From Amylostereum areolatum (lineage: Eukaryota; Basidiomycota; Agaricomycetes; Russulales; Stereaceae), in contig SAXG01000051.1 in the NCBI GenBank assembly GCA_012932865.1, forward strand, positions 1 to 64,000: a stretch of 64,000 bases of DNA. The letters are read 5' to 3'. The position numbers were made by a program, and so were the translations under genes. Below are positions 54,326 to 64,000 of the stretch, piece by piece. A model generated the notes under the pieces. The model made no database searches. It was not told the DNA's origin and saw nothing but the letters and a program-made list of their open reading frames with translations. How positions within the stretch are numbered: position 1 is the stretch's first letter; the number at the start of each line of letters is the position of its first letter.

Positions 54326-55106
54326 TCACCATATTCCAGGAATAAACATCGAGGGGACCTCCTTCCTGTACCTCTCCCAAGAATCCCCGAACTTCTTGCG
54401 CAAACCTTCGTCCTCAACTGGCCCCCGCTTCCACATCGAGATGATCGAGAACAGCGACAAGCCAAAGTAGAGCGCGACCCATTTCCCTCCTTGTGTCCAC
54501 ATGAGCTCGCACTCCCTGTTCCAACCCCCGCTCGCGAAATGGATGGTGAACCACCCAACAAGGTGCAGCGACGCCGCGGTGTAGCTGGGGTGGCGCACGT
54601 ACGCGTACGGGCCGGTGGTGACGAGGACGTGGGACGGGCGCACGGTCACTTCGAACGTGAACAGGTTGCCCAGTGTCTTGAAGCACCATAAGCGAAGGAA
54701 GGCGGTTGACGCCATTAGTGCGAACCCCATCAGGAACGTGGGTGTGGGCGTAAGGAGGGTGATGCTATCGGGAACAGCGCGGTAGCAGAGAACGCGCAGA
54801 GTTTCGGTGCGATGGAAGGTGGTCGGATATGCGACCGCGGCCACAACTAAAAATTCGCATGCGAGCATCGTGCAGGCGAATATCTATGCGGAAGAACGCG
54901 AGAAGTGAGCTTGTGTCCAGAAATGGACAAGTTTCCGACAAACTGACTTTGGACATGTAGGTCAACCTTCGAACGATTGTTTCGAAGAATGGACCTTTGT
55001 ACACCTCATCCCGTGTCGTAGGTGCCGGGAGCGGGGGGGTGAAGGAAAAGTAATAAGACGCGGCACTCGCGGCGAGACAGAGGAGCTTGCTGGCGGGGTG
55101 GATCAT
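54326..55106 (-). CDS. isoprenylcysteine carboxyl methyltransferase-like protein
   Basis: Two exons, 55106-54948 and 54883-54326, 717 nt, 238 residues; intron 64 bp. The C-terminal catalytic signature of the ICMT/PEMT superfamily is complete: GPYAYVRHPSYTA (SAM/substrate pocket, RHP), then EDEGLRKKFGDSWERYRKEV (EDE and the Glu..Tyr motif) and VPSMFIPGIW at the end. Helical segments precede it (LACEFLVVAAVAYP, LTPTPTFLMGFALMASTAFL). Yeast Ste14, 239 residues, methylates farnesylated CAAX proteins such as a-factor and Ras in the ER. Agaricomycetes carry many ICMT paralogues, so this may act on another substrate. Intact. Confidence 0.88.
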
Positions 55107-56043
55107 CGTGGGTAAAGGTGGGAGTCTGCCGCCGTGCGCATTTAACTTTATGCTTAACTTACTTAACGTTCTTGCGAAACGTCGACTATCGACTAGTTCC
55201 GGTCCACATCAGCTTGATGGCGATGCAGCTGGACAGCGGTCTTCGGGCAGGACTGCTGCGTCGTGACCGTGAGTGCTCGTCGACTCCACGCACTCAGTCT
55301 CCCGTCACGGTTATTCTTGGCGTTACTGGTGCGTTGTTCGTATCTATCGGATCGACCCAGCACCGGGTCTGATACATCGCTCTGCATTCGCGAGCCATTC
55401 ATTCCATTAGACCTCGTTCAGCTACGCCCACGCTGTACATTTTGCTGTTTATGGAGATGAACAATGGGAAAGTTAGCTGATGTACCTACTCCGTAATCGT
55501 CGGGAGTAACAAAGGGCCGTCATAGCGGCGTATCTCGCTGGGGTGGCGTCATTATAGGGTATGGGTGACTTGCATTCCAATCATCCGATCCTGGACAGGC
55601 CTGGGTTTCTGCCAAAGGTAAATTGAACGTCGTGTATTCGAGTATGTTCTAACAGTTCTAAAGTACCGCAGTAGCCGTGCCCGGGATTTGTTAACAGGCC
55701 GAGGGATGAATCTGGCGCGTCTTATAAGCCATTAGTTAACGCTGACGCCTGCATACCGCCGAGCCCGACAACAGGTTGATGGATGGAAGGTTTTGGAACT
55801 TTCAGACTTGGGGTTCTCAGAAACGATCAGCAAGGTGAGATGCCAACTTGCAGCGTCGGATTCGCTCACAGGATACACATGGTTAACCTTGAATGTGATC
55901 ACACCGCTTCTATCTTCATTCTCGATAAGTATATTATGAACCGTCTATTCCCTAGGGCTTCTCACGAGTATACCCAGTCAAGCCGCGAAGCCTGCCACAC
56001 TCAGGCTCCTTGTAAGAGCAGCTCCTCTCTCAGGCCATCGTCA
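55107..56043. promoter_or_regulatory. divergent intergenic region
   Basis: About 940 bp between the methyltransferase (start 55106) and P450 (start 56044) genes. Short frames only. Confidence 0.4.
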
Positions 56044-58296
56044 ATGCTCTCTCTCACCATGAACACTGTGTATGGCGGCGCCGTTTTCTCTGGCCTGGTA
56101 AGTTTTGCATTCTGTTTATCCAAAACCTCGTGTTTATCGCGATAAACAGGCTTCTTGGCGGTTTCTCAATCGGCACACGGTCAGAGGCGACCATGCCCTC
56201 GCATTGTACACCACTGTATTCCTCCTTCTCTACTGCGTTCTTCGCATCTTCCCTCCAAGTTTTACTTATGGCGAGCCGCTTTCGCTGCTGTTACCTGTCA
56301 CTACGACGTACTTCACAGTTCTGGCGTCCGCCACCCTGCTCTACCGTCTATCTCCACTCCATCCTCTTGCCGCCTATCCCGGGCCGGTCACGTGGCGCCT
56401 TTCCAGCATTGTCCTCGCCGTCGTCTCTTACCGTGGAAAACGTCACGTCGCTCTCGACAATCTCCACCGCAAATATGGAACATTCGTCCGCATCGGTATG
56501 CCTTCCCTTTCCGCGTTTCATTCGCTATAACCAGCTCACAACCTACGCCATAGGTCCAAACGCTTTGTCCGTCAACTCCCCGAATGCTGGCAATCAAATT
56601 TACGGCGCGGCCCACCACATGGTCAAGAGCGAATCTTACGCAAAGCCGGGTCATGTCGGAGGCGTCGCGCTGTTCTTCAAGCAGGAAAGGGAAGAGCATG
56701 CCGCGCGCAAGAAGATCTGGTCGACGGCATTCACAGGCTCCGCGTAAGTCTTTCTGCTTCTCTCGGCGTCATCAATTTATTCTAATCCTTCGCAACATCT
56801 GGCTATAGCACTGACAACTTCTTCCCTCCACTGGAAAGTAGGACCTGGCAACTTACTCAGTGCATCGAAAGACGGAGGGACGCGAACGGCGTTGTTAATC
56901 TCGTCGACTGCATCTCCCACTGGTCATACGATTTCATGGTTCTGTTCATCATCTCCTCGTTTGTTTCTATCTTTCTGACGGGATCACGACAGGGAGAGAT
57001 GGTCTTTGGAGGCTGTAACAACCTCGTGAGTCGCGCTTCCTTGCCGCTCGTTCAAGATGATTTTAATGTGTAATGTTTAGGAGCTCATGAAGAACGGCGA
57101 TCCCGAAGATCTCATACTAGGAGGGAAACTGGCCACTGCCGTCGTTGACAGGTGGGAGAACTCGCGCTTTTGCTTCTCCTTCGTTCAACTTAGCATAACT
57201 CGTCTAGCGTGGGGCAGACCCCGTGGCTTATGGATATCATCTGGCATCTTCCCGCGGGAAAGTCCCTTCACCGCCTGCGCCACGTCTCTGCGGTCATGAT
57301 GCGCCGTCGTGTTAAGGAAACTGCGGAAGTCGCAGTTCGAGACCTTAGCTCCTATCTCGTGGGTCCCGTTGGGTATTCCTGTCCAAGCGAACTGTAGACT
57401 AAGCTTGCTTTTGCAGTTCGAAGGGGACCCCCACACCGGAGAGCGGATTTCCATGTCTGACCTCGAGGTGGAATCGTTGATCGCCATCCAAGCAGGTCCG
57501 TCTCGGTTTGCACTTTACGACACGCAGTCCCTCACTTCCTTCGCCCTCTTTCCCCATACAGGCTCGGACAACACGGCGTCTTCGATTGCCCTCTGTCTGT
57601 TTTTCCTCCTCGCACACGAGACAGCATTCAAAACACTTCAGGCTGAAGTCGACGCAGCTTTTCCGGACCCCACAGGTCCTTTGGATAACGGGAAACTGGC
57701 CCGCCTGGAGTTCCTCAACGCGGCGATCAACGAGTCACTTCGTCTGGGCACGCCGTTCTTCCTCCCGCGTATTGTGCCCGAAGGTGGCGTGACCATCGAG
57801 GGACAGTTCATCCCCGAGGGAACCATTGTCGCCCTTGCAGGACATTCGCAGCAGATATCTGAAGAAAACTTCTTCCCCGACCCGCAGGTTTGTTTTACCT
57901 TGCGTCCTCCCTTTCGTTCGATGATACTAATGTTTTCGAAGATCTACCGGCCCGAGCGATGGATGCCCGGCGGCTTAGGCCCCAAATCCATCCTCAACAA
58001 GTCCGCGATGTACGCGTTTTCGTCCGGTATGTCCATTATATACGCAGTGTCAGATGAACTTCTCACTCTGCACTATTATCGTAGGCCCTTACGTGTGTAT
58101 CGCGAAAAGCTTCGCGATCCAGGAAATGCGCCTGGTCATCGCGCGGCTTGTCCTTACCCTCGACATGCGTCTCCCATCCACGTTTGATGCGACGGAGTTC
58201 CTCAAGGGTTTCAGAAACATGCGCACGTCGGTCTTCGACAAGCCGCTCCTCGTTCATGCTTCGCGCCGACCTGGAAAGAGCCCCGCTGACCTCTGA
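56044..58296 (+). CDS. cytochrome P450 monooxygenase
   Basis: Many exons with GT..AG introns, for example 56098-56149, 56496-56553 and 56744-56808. ATG 56044 or 56059 is the start. An N-terminal membrane anchor (YTTVFLLLYCVLRIF) and a second helix are followed by PLHPLAAYPGP (Pro hinge). The I-helix is AGSDNTASSIALCLF (oxygen binding, split by an intron after AG-). The K-helix is NESLRLGTPF (ExxR satisfied by E-S-L-R). The PERF-like region is YRPERWM. The heme ligand Cys sits in FSSGPYVCIAKSFA, spliced across an intron after FSSG. The canonical Arg of FxxGxRxC is replaced here, as in several fungal families around tryprostatin hydroxylase. One 54-nt segment (after DFM, near 56937-56990) reads as an intron but is also open in frame. 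Stop 58294-58296. Confidence 0.88.
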
Positions 58297-59486
58297 CCGT
58301 ACTGAAGGCTTGAACTCGCGAATTTGCATATGTATTATTGGACTATAAATCAAGGGTGCGTAGTGAAAATCGTACTTATGTGGATGAGTTCCGTATATAC
58401 CACCCGTGTTGTGTGCAACCCATGGGCAATCTGAAAGTTAGTACGGTCATCGGAGGGAGGGGGGCAACCCCGATCACGTGATGTTCGCTCGTGGACCAAT
58501 CATTGACTTGAACTTTGAAGCTTTGAAGTTGAACACCATGCCCTTTCTTTGAACGTACGAACACCCATGTGCCCGCTGTCATGCAAACGGGACAACTTGT
58601 TGAATCTTGTCCTTCTTTCGCATCTGGTGGAAGCAAAATTGTGTTCGTGGCTGCTGGCACTGCTCAGATTGAGTATCGGTAAAGTTAGATCCCGCGGTGT
58701 GCTACCATTGCTTTCCTTCACACAGCCCTCCACGTATGCAGGAAGGCAGCGCCGTCGCTGGAAATGATCGGTCCTGGAAGGGGCTCATCAGTCTCCAATT
58801 CAGCCGACTTGGTCTGGTCGGCCTATCACATCGGCAATGCTGCAGTGGTACTAGTACGCTCGAACACAAAACACTGCCGCGCGCGTTCCTGTCCATGAAG
58901 CAACTATACAGTGGCAAATCTAAAGTGATTTCTAGTTATTTAATAATAGTCAGGCCCACAGATGCTCTCAAAAATACTGGAAGTTTTTGTCAATGGGAGA
59001 ACGCCTGGCATCGCCGTGTACTATTCGTGTATCTGTCCGCTCATCCTTACATCTGATCTTGTAGACAGCCGCTTCTGACGAACAAAAAAAAGATACGTGT
59101 CCTTTCCATACGACAGCAGACGCGGGATGGAGTTATTGAGCGGGTGCAGCGCATCCTGTATGCATCAAGGACCTGTCGCCCTCCACCGTCGCCTGTTTCC
59201 CATTCCCGGATGGTGCGTCCACACGCAAATTTACGGCATCCCACGACTGACCGCGTCCATATCGTCGTCCCAGACTAGGTTCGACGCATCTTTTCTGGGT
59301 TTTCATCCAACGATCACAGTGCAGCTATCACTACCATGGTAGTAGGGTTCCCTACGCAGATGGCGCCACGCCTTCATTTCTTTCAAGTTGAAAAGGGCTT
59401 CGGCGAATGCTGCCCGAAACGTCCGACTCGCCACTTTTTACCACCAGTCCTCCCTTCCTTCGTGCCGCCAGCCTGTTAGACGCAAG
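58297..59486. other. intergenic, no gene recognised
   Basis: Short frames on both strands, none with a motif. The last 130 bp may include a first exon of the desaturase that I could not place. Confidence 0.4.
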
Positions 59487-61215
59487 ATGAAATCTGTTGT
59501 CGTCGACGAATTCGTACCCCTCAATTGGAGTATGAAAGATATCAGGGCAGCAATACCCCCTCAGCTCTTCGTACGCGATACTCGCCGTGCATTTTCGTAC
59601 TTTGTTCGCGACACAGCGACCGTGTCGGCTTTCTGGTGGCTCGCGACGTGGATCGATTCTCCCGAACTGCAACGCGTGGCGGAGACATACGACATAGGGC
59701 CCAGCGGACATCTGGCCATCCGATACACATTGTGGCTCCTCTAGTATGTCGGTTTTTACTCTTATGATCTTCTCTTTGCGTACTGAAAGGTCGCACAACA
59801 GCTGGTGGTTCCAGGGTTTGGCATTCACCGGCATTTGGGTCATCGGCCACGAGGTTTGTCGTGCTCTCCGAGCATTCTTGATCTCGCTAACCCTCGACCA
59901 TTTCAGTGCGGACACGGCGCATTCTCCGCCTCGCGTCGTGTGTGCGACGTGGTTGGATTTGTCACGCACACCGCGCTCTGGACGCCGTACTTTAGTTGGC
60001 GTATTTCTCACCATCGCCACCACCAGAACCACGCGTCCATGGAAAAGGATGAGGTGTACGTTTTTATTCTTTTCCTGGGGATTCTTCATTGGTTGACTCA
60101 AGCACAATGCAGATATGTCCCTAAGACGCGCTCCGATCTTGGAATCCCCAAGGAAATGAAAGGCGGGAACCCGATCGATTACGACGAGATACTCGGCGAC
60201 ACACCCATCTACACGCTCTCCAAGCTCATCCTCCAGCAACTAGCGGCGTTTCCGGCGTACCTATTGTTCAACGTGTCCGGCCAGAAGAAGTATCCCAGAT
60301 GGTAAGTATGGTGTCTTCGCGCTGTGTGTCCTCGCCTGACGTCATTGAATCCATCCTCTTGTAGGACAAACCACTTCAATCGTATGTACTTCTGTATATG
60401 TTCGTTGCTTGTGCGCTTGTTTACTATAGTACACGATACGTCGCACAGCCAGTTCTATCCTGTTTACCCCGGCTCAACGCAATGCGGTTCTCGCATCCAA
60501 CTTTGGTATTCTGACCATGGTTTGGGTCATCGTGAGGGCGTCGCGTGCTTACGGCTTTTCAAACGTCGTCAAGTACTACGGGATTCCCTGGCTGGCCGTC
60601 ACACACTGGTTTGTGATGATAACCTATGTGAGCAGCCTAATGTACTGCATTCTTCCGTGCACCGCTGACTGCTTTGTTTAGTTGCACCACACCACCCCTG
60701 AGATTCCGCATTATCGCGCCTCGGTGTGGAACTATCAGCGGGGAGCGGCGGCGACCGTGGATAGGCCATTCTTGGGCTGGCAAGGTCGCTTCTTTCTCCA
60801 CGACGGTGCGTTCTGACGGAAGCCCATCCGCGGCTGAACACATCCACTCATGCCACATACAGTGGCCCATTTCCACGTCGTCCATCACTTCTTTCCCAAG
60901 ATGCCCTGGTGTGAGTTTGGTACATTCATGTGACGTCTGCTGTGCTAACCCTCTGCTTCAGACAACGGAGCCGAAGCGACAGCTCACCTCAAGACGTTCC
61001 TGGGCTCACAATACCTTCATTCTGACGAGCCGGCTTTTGCGGCTCTCTGGAGGAGCTACAACGACTGCCAGTTCGTCGAGGACGAAGGTATGCATTCTCC
61101 CGCTCGACGCCTTCCCCTTACCTGAGCTGCTTGGATGATTACAGGCGATATCCTATTCTATCGCGATCGTCGGGGAAATTTCGTTCGCCGTGCGGCCCCC
61201 AGCAGCGCGGAATGA
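59487..61215 (+). CDS. delta-12-type (FAD2-like) fatty acid desaturase
   Basis: The visible start is [20 protein letters not shown] (59487); fungal homologues usually have a longer N-terminus, so an upstream exon is possible. Exons include 59487-59743, 59802-59853, 59907-60055 and 60113-60301, then further ones to TGA 61213-61215. The three di-iron histidine boxes are present: HECGHG (made by the joint at 59853/59907), HHRHHQNHA and HVVHHFF. Between them: [31 protein letters not shown] and [19 protein letters not shown]. The enzyme inserts the second double bond in oleate at the ER using cytochrome b5. The related acetylenases of mushrooms belong to the same family; sequence alone does not tell them apart. 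It neighbours a P450 and an MFS transporter. Confidence 0.88.
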
Positions 61216-61539
61216 AGATGGCGATTGTCTACTTTAACGACTCAGAATCAGAATCAGATCGAGCCTCACTCATCGAGGGCTCGGACCCGAGTTGAACCAA
61301 CTTGGGACTGTATATATTTGTTTACGCTTGTAGCCTTGTACTACAAAGATAAGTATGTGATGGCAGTTACACGTATATCTGCACAATCTCCGTGGCTCGC
61401 GAGAGGAACAAGACCCGGCCTCACCGGACATATGTGCAATGGCGGGAAGCAATGTCGATATGCAGGCTATAGACATGTGATCAAGGGAGTAGTACCGGTG
61501 ACGGCGTGATGGACTATACAGATAACTTCTGCAGCCATG
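61216..61539. other. 3' flank of the desaturase gene
   Basis: No gene or repeat seen. Confidence 0.4.
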
Positions 61540-62726
61540 CTGGATGCTGGCCGGTCCCAGCGCCGCGGTGACAACTGAGCGCGGTGATTGGGATGCTGGG
61601 AGCGCCTGCGATGACCCGGAGAACGGTACGCTCGAAAAGTTCCGGTACGCAATAGTATGTGGTGGCTTTGACTCAGGATGATGTTGGTCAGTGCGACGAA
61701 ACCGATTGATTGACCAGCAGCTGGGCGCTGCAGTGCTGTCAATACCGCCGCGACTGAACGGTGCCGCCGAAGGCCTCGCGGAATACCCCGGTTACATGCA
61801 CTGCGGTCTGCTGTGCACCTTCGACCAGATCGCTCTCAGCGTCCATTTGTGTGTCACGAACTTCTTGAGGCCATTGAAAGAAGATAGGATCTGTTCCGCA
61901 TTTGAAGCTTTTGAAACATCGTGCAGCAGCCTTCGATGGGGAGAAGGCACAACTGGGTGACAATCAGTTCTAATCGAAGATGGTTTGGGAGATTGGGCGA
62001 TAAGTGGAAGATGTAAGACGTTGAGTCTACCGGAAGAGCCGAGGACTGTATAGGCATCTGCCAAGGTAGACGTGCATGTGAAGTCAATTCCAAAGACGGC
62101 CAACACCACTGCCAGGGAGACGTCGCCACAAAGTTGTAGATAGATTGCTTCGAAAACGTACCGTCTTTATCTGCCATCGCTTCCGTGACCTCGATTGGAT
62201 GGCATGAAGTCGATGAAATTCCTCATCAATGTCGAGACGCGTCCGCTTCGCACGGCGCATTTGTAACGCAGCCCTCCGAAGCCGAGATCAGTTCTTGGTG
62301 CGCCGCGGTGAGATCGATATGTTTTCCATCGAAAGTATATCGCGGCGTGGGCGCCACCTTAATCGATAGTCTTTCCGTCTGGAAGCAACTCGTGAGGATA
62401 TGACACGAAAACGGGGGGCGTAACACCTCAGATCATACCACGTCTTCTGACTGGCACTGAACGAGAAATACACATGCCGCCACAGATGCCTTGAGGTCCG
62501 TGCACAGGAATTGTCGAGGTCACCTGCCGGGAAGAGTTTCACAGAATACGTTCCAGCAGGTAGGCTTCCGGGTATGATGCATGATGATCCATGGAGTGGC
62601 ATGGAGTGGAAATAGAACGAGATGTCCGTGCGTTGGAGTCAAACCTTGTGTATTTACCCAAGCAAGTAACAGGTAATATGTGGAGAATATGGCAGTGAAG
62701 AACGCACCCAAAAGTTCGACGCTCAA
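61540..62726 (-). pseudogene. possible decayed membrane-protein gene (DUF6534-like?)
   Basis: Hydrophobic minus-strand pieces appear in the order expected for a seven-helix protein: VELLGAFFTAIFSTYYLLLA (from about 62722), KASVAACVFLVQ (about 62485), GDVSLAVVLAVFGIDFTC (about 62120) and a later piece near 61700. No consistent set of introns joins them and no SLNAR-type end was found. It may be noncoding DNA. Listed because the composition differs from a plain spacer. Confidence 0.25.
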
Positions 62727-63144
62727 CGTTCAACCATAAAGGAGCCCTAGCCCCTGATTGAGCGTGGAACTGATGGGAGATATACTACATGCTTGTATGG
62801 CCGTAAGACACATTGGAGACCTTCCTTGGTTACAAGTAAGAGACCAAGCTTCAAGCTTCAAGAGTTGACGAAATGACATCGGTGTTCGACGTCCGTCGTC
62901 GTCCGCAGCCATTCCATTGTCCAGAGCTGACTCAGCCGCGGACGGCCAAAGCCGGGCGGCGCCCAAAACGGAACTGTCTTTGCGGAGAGCTCTTGCGGAT
63001 GTTGGACCAGCCGATACGTTCATTGAAGAGTGCATACAAGTGCATATATCCATCCTTATTCCCACATCATGTTCTTCGGACCCCTCCCTCCCCTCGAATC
63101 CTCCGGGCCCGCGTCAACCTCAAAATCTTGAACTTTAGTCCCTC
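62727..63144. other. promoter region of the MFS gene
   Basis: No gene recognised. Pyrimidine-rich sequence at 63050-63110 precedes the MFS start. Confidence 0.35.
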
Positions 63145-64000
63145 ATGGACACCGGTATGGCTGATACTACCGAGGCTGAGTACGTATTGTCGTCGCCCAA
63201 CTCGTTCCGTCTGGGTATTCTCTTCACTTACCTTCCGATGCTAGGAAGAAAGACGTCGAGAATCCTCCCCCCGAACCCTCGTCTCGTCGTGGAACAGCGT
63301 TTTGGATGGTCTTCATCGCCAACTGGGCATGCGACTTCCTGTCTGCCCTTGACCTCGTACGTCCCTTTTCGCATCGCCCACCCGATCCAGGCAATTCAAA
63401 CCTGAGTTACTTTAGACTGCGATATCTACCGCTCTCCCAACGATAGTGGAGAAGTTGGACGGCTCGGACTTCATCTGGGCAGGGAGCGCATACGCCCTCG
63501 CTTCGACCGCCGTCCTACCCATGTGTGGCGGCCTCGTATCCATCTTTGGTCGCAAGCCGATTCTACTCATTTCTATCGCGTTTTTCGCCATCGGTTCGGC
63601 CTTGTGTGGCGCCGCACAGAACATGAATATGCTCATAGCCGGTCGAGGTATGTCTCTCCACTCGTTGTCGCATATCCGTCCATGCACATCAAAGCTAACT
63701 CGACTTTTAGCCATCCAAGGATTTGGAGGCGGCGGTTGCATATCCGTCACCGAAATTATATTCGCCGATCTGGTCCCGCTTCCTGAGCGAGGGAGCTTTC
63801 TCGGAATATCCGCTTCGTATGTTCGTCTTCACCCTTCGATGCCACATTGCTCATGTTGTTCTTAGCGTGTGGGCGTTTGCATGGTAAAAGCGGTTTCATT
63901 CTACTTGGTCACCCTGCGCTCACCTCTGTTAAAGTGCGATTGGCCCTCCCATAGGTGGTGGACTGGCCAGTTCCGGCTCATGGCGGTGGCTTTTCTTCCT
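63145..64000 (+). CDS. MFS transporter, drug:H+ antiporter type (5' part, runs off the window)
   Basis: ATG 63145 (MDTGMADTTEAE); introns at about 63181-63242, 63358-63416, 63646-63711 and others, all in phase. Polar N-terminus, then helix 1 (FWMVFIANWACDFLSALDLT), the motif TAISTALPTIVEKL, helix 2 (WAGSAYALASTAVLP), the MFS motif-A region GGLVSIFGRKPILL (G-x-x-x-x-x-GR-[KR]), helix 3, the motif AIQGFGGGGCISVTEIIFAD and, after further introns, AIGPPIGGGLASSGSWRWLF (motif C, typical of the 14-helix DHA2 multidrug/toxin exporters). The window ends in helix 5. Likely a plasma-membrane proton-coupled efflux pump; substrate unknown. Confidence 0.9.

Noticed and set aside
59360..59476. ATG 59360 (MAPRLHFFQ) as the desaturase start
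   Set aside because: Its frame closes at a TAG before the conserved code and no in-phase splice was found. It may still be a leader exon, but I cannot show it.
1..64000. tRNA, rRNA or CRISPR arrays
   Set aside because: Looked for TΨC-box-like GGTTCGANNCC, long rRNA-like stretches and regularly spaced direct repeats; none found.

Overview
This is nuclear DNA from a mushroom-forming basidiomycete (Agaricomycetes). The evidence is many spliceosomal introns of about 46-65 bp (donor GTRNGT, branch site CTAAC/CTGAC, acceptor YAG), a KDZ-type transposase with its CxC2 cysteine cluster, a DUF6534 membrane protein, arrays of orphan seven-helix membrane proteins, and Ty3/gypsy chromodomain retroelements.

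Layout. 1-4.8 kb: a divergent pair of disordered-protein genes (one decayed, one with clean introns) and a captured fragment of the splicing-factor gene SF3B1. 4.8-14.1 kb: three broken, partly nested LTR retroelements. Element B has a 458-bp LTR and a first ORF. Element A has a 420-bp LTR and a Gag preceded by an extra N-terminal domain. Element C has integrase plus chromodomain, then unusual extra ORFs between integrase and the 3' LTR. 14.1-21.3 kb: a KDZ DNA transposon with two divergent companion genes and a transposase split by a solo LTR-B. The heptamer TGTCGGA is strongly over-represented across this element. 21.3-48.2 kb: an expanded, segmentally duplicated array of four seven-helix membrane-protein genes (minus strand) plus one fragment. 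They are interleaved with repeated fragments of centrin and of an unidentified gene. A Pho85-type cyclin gene, a pogo/CENP-B-like DDE transposase, a solo LTR-A and an AT-rich inverted repeat also lie there. 48.2-64 kb: ordinary gene-rich DNA with a DUF6534 protein, an Mpo1-like dioxygenase, an SDR, an isoprenylcysteine methyltransferase-like protein, a cytochrome P450, a delta-12-type fatty acid desaturase and the 5' part of an MFS transporter.

How the parts relate. The left two thirds is a transposon-dense accessory region. The relative order of events can be read: LTR-A landed in element C, LTR-B landed in the KDZ transposase, and both LTR families left solo LTRs with perfect 5-bp target duplications. 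The right third contains lipid-acting and oxidoreductive enzymes next to an exporter. It could be a small lipid-derived metabolite cluster or simply neighbouring housekeeping genes.

Gene models were spliced by hand. Where exon phases sum to an exact open frame this is stated. Function calls rest on motif recognition without database searches.
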